Shown one piece after another: positions 1 to 6,878 of a stretch of DNA of 19,263 bases. The stretch's first letter is position 1. Each line of letters starts with the position of its first letter. Under the pieces are notes generated by a model. The model saw only the letters and a list, made by a program, of their open reading frames with translations, did not search any database and had not been told where the DNA came from. The position numbers were made by a program, and so were the translations under genes. Origin of the DNA: Kiritimatiellia bacterium (GTDB lineage: Bacteria; Verrucomicrobiota; Kiritimatiellia; SLAD01); contig SKXR01000115.1 in the NCBI GenBank assembly GCA_007128275.1, forward strand, positions 1 to 19,263, in the 5' to 3' direction.

Positions 1-1657
1 TAACAATATCGGCCAGTTCGGGGACGGGAAAGGGTTTCTGTAGAAAGTAGGTCTTACGCATCTTCAACGCCTTGTGAATGTCGGGCTGTGTGTGCGAGAA
101 ACCGCTGACTAAAATCACCGGCGCTTTCGATCCGTGTTCGCGCAGCCATGTACAAAGCTCAAGTCCGTTGTATTCCGGCATGCTGAAGTCCATGATAAAC
201 AAACTGGGCGGCTTCTTGGCGTTCTGCCATTTCTTGTGCAGTTCCGAGCCGCTGCCGATGACGTGCACTTCATGGCCGTCATCGGATAGAACGCGGTCGC
301 ACATTTCGCAGAATATGGGATCGTCATCGACAATCCATATAAGGCTGGGCGACAACCGCTTCCTCACTTTGGACGGCGCGGGAATGTCCGTGATGGAGCG
401 GTCGAGGGGAAGAAGGACTTCCGCCCGGTTGGAAAGGCCTTCCTCGCTGGACAGCACGGCGGTTCCTTCCAAGGCGTCGATCATTCCATATAGACTCGAG
501 AGTTTGCTCTTCCGGGCGCTCTTGTTTCGCTTGGCCGAGATGGCATCTTCCGTCGCACCGGAATCAACAACCTCGATGCGAATATGCGGCATATCTTCGC
601 CGGAAACGGGGACCACGGTGTTGTCCGTGGCCACGGTCAGGTCGCCGCCTTCCGGCATGCTGTCGATGGCGTTCGTGAGCACATTGAAAAGGGTTTGGTG
701 CAAGACACTGCGGGGCGCGCGCACGGAATCGTTCTGCGCGTTCAGGCGAGTGACGACCTGGACCCGGCCCCCGATTTGCGTTTGAAGGAGGGACAACACA
801 CTGTTGAGCATTTCATGAAGCGAACAGGCGGTTTCCTGTTCCACCTCGCTGCCCGCGAAGGAAAGAATCTCTTCCGTAAGGCGTCGGCCCTTTTGGGCCG
901 CTTCGGAGATCTGATGGAGCGCCTTGTCGGCTTCCGGTGTGAACTCGCCCCGGTTCAGGAGAAACGAGGAATAGCCGAGGATCACCGAGAGTAGGTTATT
1001 GAAATGATGGGCCACTCCGCTCGACAGCGTGCCCAGCGAACGGACGCGCTCCGATTCGAGCAGGAGGGTGGCGTGCTCGCGATACCGTTCGTGGGAGGAC
1101 AACGCCCATTCCACGCCTTGACAAACCTGGGTCAATAGAGCGAGGTGACGCGCCTTCTCCTCGGGCGTGAAGATCGGGACGGTTTCAAGCTGTTGCGAAA
1201 AAGCCGCCGGGTCGATCTCCAACCGCTTTGCCATGGCCTTCACCGCCTCGGCGGATAGAGAGCGCGTTCGATACTTGCCGGACCAGATCGCGCCGAACAC
1301 CGTGTCGCCAATGCGAATGGGTAGGACGGTTTCCTGAAAGCCAAACGGCCGGTCTGTTTCCTGAGAGGCTCCTTCGTGCAGCGATTTCAGGATATGGAGA
1401 TCGGATTCCAGCAGCGTCCGTGCGGCGGCTTCGGATTTATCGGTGATCCATTCAATAAACGGGCGGACACCGATCAGCTGGTCGCCCTCTTCCGGGAGCA
1501 AGGTGAGGGAGTCCATCAACGGGGGCGATAGCGGGGCGTCGTGCGTGTCGAGTGCATTGCGATCCCCGGTAATTTCGCGGTCGGCAACGAGTGGAAATTC
1601 GCTGAGGCGTCTCTTGCGCTCTTTCTGTAGCGCGGCGTGAGATGGTTTAGCCTTCAT
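1..1657 (-). CDS. Hybrid sensor histidine kinase with C-terminal receiver domain (3' end beyond window)
   Basis: The frame is open from ATG at 1657 to the left edge: 552 codons and no stop, so the protein is incomplete. Residues about 45-175 resemble a PocR/GAF-like sensory domain, including a 'LETVPIFTPEE' segment typical of its end. Residues 210-260 are a HisKA-type H-box, GVAHHFNNLLSVI, with the likely phospho-acceptor His217. The N-box of the HATPase domain is present (Asn325, Asn329), but the G1/F/G2 region is shortened and lacks the usual GxGxGLGL loop. Residues about 440-552 are a receiver: acidic triad DDD, phospho-acceptor Asp490 in FIMDFSMP, Ser in VILVSGF and Lys in FLQKPF. No membrane segment is visible, so it is probably cytosolic. 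A GGTAAGGA sequence lies 9 nt before the ATG. It lies 99 nt downstream of the zinc-ribbon gene and may be co-transcribed. The signal it senses is unknown. Confidence 0.88.
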   Translation of the reverse strand, partial: MKAKPSHAALQKERKRRLSEFPLVADREITGDRNALDTHDAPLSPPLMDSLTLLPEEGDQLIGVRPFIEWITDKSEAAARTLLESDLHILKSLHEGASQETDRPFGFQETVLPIRIGDTVFGAIWSGKYRTRSLSAEAVKAMAKRLEIDPAAFSQQLETVPIFTPEEKARHLALLTQVCQGVEWALSSHERYREHATLLLESERVRSLGTLSSGVAHHFNNLLSVILGYSSFLLNRGEFTPEADKALHQISEAAQKGRRLTEEILSFAGSEVEQETACSLHEMLNSVLSLLQTQIGGRVQVVTRLNAQNDSVRAPRSVLHQTLFNVLTNAIDSMPEGGDLTVATDNTVVPVSGEDMPHIRIEVVDSGATEDAISAKRNKSARKSKLSSLYGMIDALEGTAVLSSEEGLSNRAEVLLPLDRSITDIPAPSKVRKRLSPSLIWIVDDDPIFCEMCDRVLSDDGHEVHVIGSGSELHKKWQNAKKPPSLFIMDFSMPEYNGLELCTWLREHGSKAPVILVSGFSHTQPDIHKALKMRKTYFLQKPFPVPELADIV

Positions 1658-1756
1658 GGGGACCTGTCCTTACCTGACCTGACGCCTTCCTGTGGCGGCG
1701 TTGTTTCGTGCGCCGGTCGGGCGCATTCGGAGTGAACTGGTTGACGGAAACGCGGG

Positions 1757-2566
1757 TCATTCCTGATTCTCAAGCATAGCGCGTAGACGCGATTCAACGA
1801 GCCGATCACGAAATTCCTGATCGACCAGTAGACGGGAATCGCGGTCGAGTTCGTTGACCGGTACGCGTTCCCGGATCTCCCCGTCGACAACCATGGCCAC
1901 CCCGTCGCGGATGGCCACCAACTCGCCCCGATGCACAAATCCGTTCATGCGGCGGAGCTCCACCTCGTCGCCGATCTGATACGGAGGAACGCGTTCATCC
2001 AGTGACACGCGGAGCGCATGGCGAAATTCTTCTTCTTGCACCAAGGGATCCACGGCTTCGGTCGCTTCCTCCGCGGGGGCCAACGCCGGCACCTCCTCCG
2101 AGTCGTCCGGAGTGGCGGTTGGTTCGGGCTCCACATCGTTCAAGGGTTCGGGGTCCGAATCGGCGATTTCGGGGCGTTCGGGGACCGCTTCGTCCGGAAG
2201 CGCGATATGCGCGGGGACGGGCGCCGCCGCTTCGCCGGGCGCTTCTTCCGCCGGGGTCGCCGGGACTACCGGTACGGGCTCGTCGTTTCCTCGAAACACG
2301 TTGATCAGAATGACGATGGCCGCGGCCGCCACGATCACGCTGACCACCACGCCGACAATGACGGCAATGGTGTGAGGGAGGCCGGTGGCTGTCTTGAGGA
2401 CCGCGCCGCTACGAAAATCGTATCCGCATTGCACGCACAGCACGGCGTCGCCCGGCACGCCGGCATTGCACTTGGGGCATTGCTTATTCGGAACCTCTGT
2501 TTCAACGTCGTCGGTTTGCAGACGAAGTTTCGGGGCTGCTTCGTTTTCGTGTTCTTGCTTGTCCAT
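1757..2566 (-). CDS. Zinc-ribbon, single-pass membrane protein with C-terminal SH3-like domain (function unknown)
   Basis: 269 aa from the chosen ATG. Residues 30-48 form a zinc ribbon (CPKC then CVQC; Cys30, 33, 44, 47). Residues about 66-91 are one strongly hydrophobic membrane helix. Residues 92-175 are a Pro/Ala/Glu-rich linker. Residues about 180-269 contain a short beta-rich segment (YQIGDEVEL ... RVPVNELDRDSR) that resembles the small SH3/SHD1-like modules seen in PVC secreted proteins. By the positive-inside rule the ribbon should be cytosolic and the tail periplasmic. An in-frame ATG at 2587 exists, but the 2566 start has AAGGAG 9 nt upstream, and the likely -10 box sits only 2 nt before 2587. 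I do not recognise a family, and no function can be given beyond a membrane-anchored zinc-ribbon protein. Confidence 0.8.
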   Translation of the reverse strand: MDKQEHENEAAPKLRLQTDDVETEVPNKQCPKCNAGVPGDAVLCVQCGYDFRSGAVLKTATGLPHTIAVIVGVVVSVIVAAAAIVILINVFRGNDEPVPVVPATPAEEAPGEAAAPVPAHIALPDEAVPERPEIADSDPEPLNDVEPEPTATPDDSEEVPALAPAEEATEAVDPLVQEEEFRHALRVSLDERVPPYQIGDEVELRRMNGFVHRGELVAIRDGVAMVVDGEIRERVPVNELDRDSRLLVDQEFRDRLVESRLRAMLENQE

Positions 2567-2589
2567 GGCAGCAATCTCCTTCGACATAT

Positions 2590-2618
2590 CCTATAGAGGA
2601 AAATCCCCGGCTTGTCAC
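2590..2618 (-). promoter_or_regulatory. Putative sigma70-type promoter of the zinc-ribbon gene
   Basis: On the minus strand, GTGACA (2618-2613), a 17-nt spacer, then TATAGG (2595-2590). Transcription would begin inside or just after the upstream ATG at 2587. This supports initiation at 2566, which has AAGGAG in front. Visual match only. Confidence 0.4.
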
Positions 2619-2629
2619 GCGTTTGCGAG

Positions 2630-2650
2630 AGCCCGGAATGCCCCCGGGCT
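2630..2650 (-). terminator. Stem-loop after pncB, possible terminator without a U-tract
   Basis: A perfect 7-bp inverted repeat (AGCCCGG / CCGGGCT) with a 7-nt loop starts 1 nt after the pncB stop codon (2652-2654). It is GC-rich and well placed, but no run of T follows on the minus strand. It may pause or protect the 3' end rather than act as a classic intrinsic terminator. Confidence 0.4.
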
Positions 2651-2651
2651 T

Positions 2652-3863
2652 TCAGGGGGTCAAGGCGGTCAGTCGCGGGTTGTCGTTCTTTTGGCGGCCC
2701 GCTTTGGCGCAGGGCTCGCCGTTGACCTCGACGATGTCCGCGGTGAAATCGTACTCGCCGCTGAGAAAGAAACTGCCCACCCCGTAGGCATCGACCGGCG
2801 CGCCCTGTTCTTCGAACGCCGCGATCTTTTCCGGATGAAACCCGCCGGAGACGATGATGCGGATCTGGCTGAATCCTTCCCGATCCAATGCGCGGCGCAC
2901 ATTGTATACCAGTTCGGGAATGACGCCCGTAGGCTTGAACGTTCCCATCATTGATTGAATCGATCGGTCGACCAGATTCTCGGAGGTGTCGAGGCGTACG
3001 GCCCATAGGCGGTCGCCCAGCGCGCGCTCGCAATCCAGCACGGTGCCGACACAGTCGTTGTCGTAGTCGACCAACGCCACGAGGTTCACGTCGGGATAGG
3101 CGTTTCCAAAAACGCGAACGGCCTCGACGGTATTGCCGCCGACGGCGGCGATCAGGGCGTGCGGCACGGTGCCTGCTCCTTTGGCGCCCCACCATTCGCC
3201 TTGCGCGTCAGTGGAAACACCGTGCGCGCCGCCGATCTGCGCGGCGTACCCGTCGCCGCCCTGCACCGCCCAATGATCGAAGCGCGCGGGAAAATAGAGC
3301 ACGGCTTTTCCGTTCGCGACCTCGACCACGCGCTGGACGTTTGTGGCCACGCGCGTGCGGCGCGCCAGGACCCCTAAATAGATGGTTTCCAAATGGGCGA
3401 AAAGGGAGGCGTCGCCCCGGATGTGCATGACGCTTTCCCAAGGCGCCGCGCGATCCCCGTCGTACAGTGCGGAGATGGATAGATCCTTGAATCCGCTGAC
3501 CCACAACGAATCCATTTCTTCGTGCAAATCCAGTTTCCGTTGCATCACACGCTCGTATTCGGTGCGATCGTTCAGGTACACCTCGCGCGCCCGCTTCTTG
3601 AGATCCACGAATTCGTCAAAAAGGTTATACACCTCGGCGTAGTCGCTGTAATAGCCGCTGGCCACGCTCAAGATCGCAAGGGCTTCGTCGATGCCGGCTA
3701 CCACGACCTGTTTCTTCTGGAACACCTGCATCAATACGTCGGGATGCAAGCCGGCCTTTTCCAGCGCGAGTTTCTCGCGCCAAAAATAGGTGTCGCTTCG
3801 ATAGCCGCGCCGTAATTCGTGCACGGGCAGATCGAAGATATGCGTCGGCAACCGGGTCTTCAT
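2652..3863 (-). CDS. pncB: Nicotinate phosphoribosyltransferase
   Basis: 403 aa. The enzyme joins nicotinate and PRPP (with ATP) to form nicotinate mononucleotide in the NAD salvage (Preiss-Handler) pathway, in the cytosol. The N-terminus (HIFDLPVHELRRGYRSDTYFWREK) and the C-terminal phosphate-binding region (IRIIVSGGFHPEKI ... VDAYGVGSFFL, with the preceding VRLDTSENL) fit the shorter NAPRTase subfamily of about 390-400 aa, in the quinolinate phosphoribosyltransferase-like fold. The frame stays open upstream to 4061. The ATG at 3863 was chosen because homology begins there and it overlaps the glyQS stop as ATGA, so translation is probably coupled. A stem-loop follows the stop. Pairing with GlyRS gives no obvious pathway link. 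The family is clear; substrate (nicotinate rather than nicotinamide) follows from family only. Confidence 0.9.
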   Translation of the reverse strand: MKTRLPTHIFDLPVHELRRGYRSDTYFWREKLALEKAGLHPDVLMQVFQKKQVVVAGIDEALAILSVASGYYSDYAEVYNLFDEFVDLKKRAREVYLNDRTEYERVMQRKLDLHEEMDSLWVSGFKDLSISALYDGDRAAPWESVMHIRGDASLFAHLETIYLGVLARRTRVATNVQRVVEVANGKAVLYFPARFDHWAVQGGDGYAAQIGGAHGVSTDAQGEWWGAKGAGTVPHALIAAVGGNTVEAVRVFGNAYPDVNLVALVDYDNDCVGTVLDCERALGDRLWAVRLDTSENLVDRSIQSMMGTFKPTGVIPELVYNVRRALDREGFSQIRIIVSGGFHPEKIAAFEEQGAPVDAYGVGSFFLSGEYDFTADIVEVNGEPCAKAGRQKNDNPRLTALTP

Positions 3864-5257
3864 GCCAGTGCGTCCATCAAGCGGTCGGCCACTTCGGCGA
3901 TCGGCACGCGAATCTGCTGCATGCTGTCGCGTTCCCGCCAGGTCACGGTTTGATCCTCCAACGTCTGGAAATCGACGGTGATACCGAAGGGCGTGCCCGC
4001 TTCGTCCTGCCGGCGGTAGCGTCGGCCGATGGCGCCGCCCTGGTCGTAGAACACGGGCCATCGCCGTTGGAGGTCGCGGTACAGCCCCTTGGCGGTATCG
4101 ACCAGTTCCGGACGGTTCTTGAGCAGGGGGAAGACGGCGGCTTTGATCGGCGCGATGATCGGCTCGAATCGAAGCACCGTGCGTTCTTCATAACCCGCCG
4201 GAAGTTTTTCGCCGGGTTCCGCTTCGCGGATATCGCCGTCGGTGCCTTCTTTCGGAATCCATTCCATGCGATACGCCTCGCACAAAACGGCGAGCGCGAT
4301 GCGATCCACGCCGGCGGACGGTTCCACGACATGCGGAATGAACCGCTCATTGGTTTCCTGGTTGTAGTATTCCAACTTCTTTCCGCTGTATTCGCTGTGG
4401 CGGCTCAAATCAAAATCGCCGCGCGCGGCAATGCCTTCCAGTTCCTGCAAGCCGAACGGAAACTGGTACATGATATCCACGCAGGCGCTGGCGTAATGGG
4501 CCAGTTCGTCCTTGCCGTAGACGTACTTGTCGAGATGTTCCTGCGCAAGGCCGATGCGCGAATACCAAGCCAGTCGTTCTTTGACCCAGTATTCATGCCA
4601 TTCCGCGTCCGTGCCGGGGGGGATAAAGAATTCGAGTTCCATCTGTTCGAATTCCCGCGAACGGAACGTGTAATTGCGCGGATTGATTTCGTTCCGGAAC
4701 GCCTTGCCGATTTGCGCGATACCGAAAGGCACTTTCTGGCGCGAAACGGAGAGGACGTTGTCGAATTGCGCGAAGATACCCTGCGCCGTTTCGGGGCGCA
4801 GATAGGCCACGGAAGAATCGTCCTGAACAGGTCCGACAAAGGTCTTGAACATGAGGTTGAACTGGCGCGGCTCCGTGAGGTCGCCGCCGCAGGCGCCGAC
4901 TTTCTTGCTTGGTTTTTGGGGACAAGCCGTGGTCTCAAGTTGATCGGCACGGAACCGGCCCTTGCAGGTTTTGCAGTCCACCATGGGGTCGGAAAACCCT
5001 TCCAGATGACCCGACGCCTCCCAGACCCGGGGGTGCATGATGATGGAGGCGTCCAGTCCGACCACGTCGTCCCGGCGCTGGACGGTGTCCTGCCACCAGG
5101 CGTCCTTGATGTTGCGTTTCAGCTCGACGCCCAGCGGGCCGTAATCCCAGAATCCGTTGATACCGCCGTAGATTTCCGAGCTTTGAAAAATGAAACCGCG
5201 CCGTTTGCATAACGACGCCAATTGTTCGAGAGTCACTGAAGAGGTGTTGTTGCTCAT
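3860..5257 (-). CDS. glyQS: Glycine--tRNA ligase, single-chain class II type
   Basis: 465 aa. It charges tRNA-Gly with glycine in the cytosol. This is the homodimeric alpha2-type GlyRS, not the alpha2beta2 type. Visible in order: an N-terminal segment followed by GGINGFWDYGPLGVELKRN (motif 1 region); a Cys-rich insertion (CKTCKGRF ... CP ... CGG) that may bind zinc; motif 2 (RPETAQGIF ... FRNEINPRN ... FRSREFEQMELEFF); motif 3 (HVVEPSAGVDRIALAVL); and an anticodon-binding domain (IAPIKAAVFPLLKN to the C-terminus). The frame is open upstream to 5536, but MSNNTSSVTLEQL at 5257 is the only sensible start, because the extra residues would cross the REP-like repeats. There is no Shine-Dalgarno; a promoter-like pair lies directly upstream, suggesting a leaderless or near-leaderless mRNA. 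The stop overlaps pncB by ATGA. Confidence 0.95.
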   Translation of the reverse strand: MSNNTSSVTLEQLASLCKRRGFIFQSSEIYGGINGFWDYGPLGVELKRNIKDAWWQDTVQRRDDVVGLDASIIMHPRVWEASGHLEGFSDPMVDCKTCKGRFRADQLETTACPQKPSKKVGACGGDLTEPRQFNLMFKTFVGPVQDDSSVAYLRPETAQGIFAQFDNVLSVSRQKVPFGIAQIGKAFRNEINPRNYTFRSREFEQMELEFFIPPGTDAEWHEYWVKERLAWYSRIGLAQEHLDKYVYGKDELAHYASACVDIMYQFPFGLQELEGIAARGDFDLSRHSEYSGKKLEYYNQETNERFIPHVVEPSAGVDRIALAVLCEAYRMEWIPKEGTDGDIREAEPGEKLPAGYEERTVLRFEPIIAPIKAAVFPLLKNRPELVDTAKGLYRDLQRRWPVFYDQGGAIGRRYRRQDEAGTPFGITVDFQTLEDQTVTWRERDSMQQIRVPIAEVADRLMDALA

Positions 5258-5266
5258 AATGGGCGC

Positions 5267-5295
5267 AGTGTGGTGGAGCACGTCGGTTCGGTCAA
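5267..5295 (-). promoter_or_regulatory. Putative promoter of glyQS-pncB, very close to the start codon
   Basis: On the minus strand, TTGACC (5295-5290), a 17-nt spacer, then CACACT (5272-5267), which ends 9 nt before the ATG at 5257. Expected transcription start is 2-3 nt upstream of the ATG. No ribosome-binding site fits in the gap, and there is no room for a T-box leader. Confidence 0.45.
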
Positions 5296-5383
5296 GTCCG
5301 CGTTGTCTTTTCAAGGGCAGTATGCCATGGTGTTCCGCGTAGCAGCCCGTTGAAAAGGGAATGAATGGTCTGTATTCAGTGTG

Positions 5384-5455
5384 GCACAGGCTTTCAGCCT
5401 GTGCGTTCGTGCTCGTTTCGAGGGACAAAGACACAGGCAATATGATGCCTGTGTC
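5384..5455. repeat. REP-like pair of hairpins
   Basis: Two perfect inverted repeats share the core CACAGGC/GCCTGTG. The first is an 8-bp stem GCACAGGC / GCCTGTGC (5384-5391 with 5397-5404, 5-nt loop). The second is a 9-bp stem GACACAGGC / GCCTGTGTC (5430-5438 with 5447-5455, 8-nt loop). They are 25 nt apart in the intergenic space between divergent glyQS and the FHA gene. Paired related palindromes fit REP/BIME-type elements moved by Y1 (RAYT) transposases. The core differs from the ends of the transposase element at the right of the window. Confidence 0.65.
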
Positions 5456-5500
5456 ACCCTTCAAGGCCGCTTGTGGGCGTTTTTTGTAAAGGCTTGTTCC

Positions 5501-6205
5501 ATGTACCGCTTGGTTTTCTTGACAGGACCGCATCAAGGACGGCGTTTAGCCGTTCAAAAAGGTGATCTGGTGATCGGACACAATGCCGATTGCCACGTCC
5601 AATTGCATGGTCCGGCGGTCGCGTCGCGGCACGCGATTTTGGAACAGCGTCCGGACGGGTTTTTCATCAAGGCGATTGATCCCGCGGGCGCGCTCAGCGT
5701 GAACGGGGTGGAGACCCGGGAAGAACGGCTGAAACACGGGGACGAGATCGATATCGCGGGGGAGCGACTCCTTTTCCAATTGTTTGAAGGAGACGGCGGT
5801 CCGCAGAAACGGCGGTCCGGCAAATTCCATGGCCTCACCTTCGTGGCCGTGACGGCGATTCTACTCCTGCAGATCTTGATTCTGGCGGGGCTGTTCATTT
5901 TTTGGCGGATGGATCCGATCCATATCCCCGTCGTAGAAGAGGTCGAGGAATTGGAGGAGTCGCCGAAAACCGGGATGACCGACGAAGAGACGGCCATCGT
6001 GGAGCGCCGATTGCGGGCGCGCACGGGTGAGCCGGAAGAGCCGGCCATGGCGGTGGACGAGGGGCATCTCCGTCCTGCGCCTGCGGCCCCATTCGATCTC
6101 ATCAGTGAATGGATCGTCACACCGGAGTATGAGCCGTGGCCCGATTCAGTCGCAACGCTTGATGAAGCTGGCCCGACCGATGTCTTTACTCCCGAGGAAG
6201 AGTAA
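5501..6205 (+). CDS. FHA-domain single-pass membrane protein
   Basis: 234 aa. Residues 1-95 are a forkhead-associated domain, which normally binds phosphothreonine peptides: MYRLVFLTGPHQGRRL, then IGHNADCHV, ASRHA (Ser42, His44) and VNG (Asn68). The usual Gly-Arg after strand 3 is Gly26-His27, so one phosphate-contacting arginine is missing. Residues about 111-135 are a hydrophobic membrane helix. The remaining 100 residues are acidic (VEEVEELEESPKTG and onward) and lack a recognisable domain. Topology predicts a cytosolic FHA and a periplasmic tail. The frame is open from 5381, but the ATG at 5501 starts the FHA fold and has a weak AAAGG upstream. The last 60 bp overlap the 3' end of trmB on the other strand. 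The binding partner is unknown, and no Ser/Thr kinase is visible in this window. Confidence 0.82.
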   Translation: MYRLVFLTGPHQGRRLAVQKGDLVIGHNADCHVQLHGPAVASRHAILEQRPDGFFIKAIDPAGALSVNGVETREERLKHGDEIDIAGERLLFQLFEGDGGPQKRRSGKFHGLTFVAVTAILLLQILILAGLFIFWRMDPIHIPVVEEVEELEESPKTGMTDEETAIVERRLRARTGEPEEPAMAVDEGHLRPAPAAPFDLISEWIVTPEYEPWPDSVATLDEAGPTDVFTPEEE

Positions 6206-6745
6206 CTCAAAATCGGTTCGTTCGTGTTCGGCCGGTTTCCACGCCGGTATTTCTTCAAACCGGTTCGCGGCGCCTTTCAGGCGCGCATGCATTTCATCAA
6301 AGTAGGGGAGGTGATCGGTGGCCACGTGGATGCCCCCCCCCGGGATCAGGGTTCGGTGCAGTGCCTCGATGAAGCGTTCGTTGAAGAGTCGATGATCGTG
6401 ATGTTTTTTTTTCGGCCACGGATCCGGAAACAGCACGTAATAGGCGGATACCGTTTCCGGGGGAATGAGGTAGGAAATGGCATAATACGCTTCCATGCGG
6501 AATAGCCGGACATTGGTCAACCCCGCGCGGACGGCTTTCCGGTCCACTTTCCGGATGCGTCGCAGCATGCGGTCGATCCCCAGATAATTGATGTCCGGAT
6601 GTTCCTTGGCCCGGGCCAGCAGAAAACGCCCTTTTCCGCAGCCCACATCCACTTCGATGGGTGCCTCGTTGGCAAAGAGGTCTTGGAGCGGAAGTGGGGT
6701 GAGCCCGTCCTTGGAGAAAACACGTACGCTGGCAGTCTCGTTCAT
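6146..6745 (-). CDS. trmB: tRNA (guanine-N7-)-methyltransferase
   Basis: 199 aa, normal for the family. It uses SAM to methylate N7 of G46 in the variable loop of tRNAs. The SAM-binding motif EVDVGCGKGRF is at 31-41, followed by YLGID. The diagnostic FPDPWPKKKHH lies at about 106-116, and ATDHLPY and a C-terminal RTDFELLFL segment (family TxxE region) follow. In-frame ATGs at 6817 and 6838 have no Shine-Dalgarno and would add residues outside the family alignment, so 6745 was chosen; a promoter-like pair ends 9 nt before it. The gene contains two 9-base homopolymers: G9 at 6334-6342 and A9 at 6404-6412, sense strand. Its last 20 codons overlap the end of the FHA gene in antisense. Confidence 0.92.
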   Translation of the reverse strand: MNETASVRVFSKDGLTPLPLQDLFANEAPIEVDVGCGKGRFLLARAKEHPDINYLGIDRMLRRIRKVDRKAVRAGLTNVRLFRMEAYYAISYLIPPETVSAYYVLFPDPWPKKKHHDHRLFNERFIEALHRTLIPGGGIHVATDHLPYFDEMHARLKGAANRFEEIPAWKPAEHERTDFELLFLGSKDIGRASFIKRCD

Positions 6746-6754
6746 AAAGCCGCT

Positions 6755-6782
6755 AGTGTGGAGCTTTTGCGGAAGAAGGCAA
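6755..6782 (-). promoter_or_regulatory. Putative promoter of trmB, very close to the start codon
   Basis: On the minus strand, TTGCCT (6782-6777), a 16-nt spacer, then CACACT (6760-6755), which ends 9 nt before the ATG at 6745. The -10 hexamer and its distance to ATG are the same as for glyQS. No Shine-Dalgarno is present between them. Confidence 0.4.
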
Positions 6783-6793
6783 GCCCGCTCCGC

Positions 6794-6803
6794 TGACGCG
6801 TCA
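6794..6803. promoter_or_regulatory. Palindrome TGACGCGTCA between divergent promoters
   Basis: A perfect 10-bp palindrome lies between the putative trmB -35 (6777-6782) and lpxK -35 (6805-6810) boxes. Its position fits an operator for a dimeric regulator acting on both genes. No regulator is identified, and a 10-bp palindrome can also occur by chance. Confidence 0.25.
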
Positions 6804-6804
6804 C

Positions 6805-6834
6805 TTGACGGAACCATCCGGTGAATGGCACGAT
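6805..6834 (+). promoter_or_regulatory. Putative promoter of the lpxK-waaF series
   Basis: TTGACG (6805-6810), an 18-nt spacer, then CACGAT (6829-6834). This would give a leader of about 37 nt before the GTG at 6879, which contains the AAGGAAAGG ribosome-binding site. The -35 is good and the -10 is weak. Confidence 0.35.
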
Positions 6835-6878
6835 GCAAACCCGATGAATGGTCTCTGCACTATCCAAGGAAAGGCCGC

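Noticed and set aside
78..785. Plus-strand open frame of 235 codons opposite the sensor kinase
   Set aside because: The minus frame from 1657 carries clear receiver and kinase motifs across this span. The plus frame has no domain and no Shine-Dalgarno.
2567..2587. Upstream ATG (2587) as the start of the zinc-ribbon gene
   Set aside because: It lies 2 nt after the likely -10 box and lacks a spaced Shine-Dalgarno. ATG 2566 has AAGGAG 9 nt upstream.
3950..5212. Long open frames antisense to glyQS (420 codons), aroB and topA
   Set aside because: They arise from codon bias in GC-rich genes. Translations show no recognisable motifs and strong-motif genes occupy the other strand.
5384..5404. Hairpin read as an intrinsic terminator
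   Set aside because: No T-run follows on either strand, and it lies upstream of both neighbouring genes rather than after either.
5258..5500. T-box or riboswitch leader for glyQS
   Set aside because: The likely promoter is 9 nt from the ATG, so no leader of the required length fits. No T-box sequence was seen.
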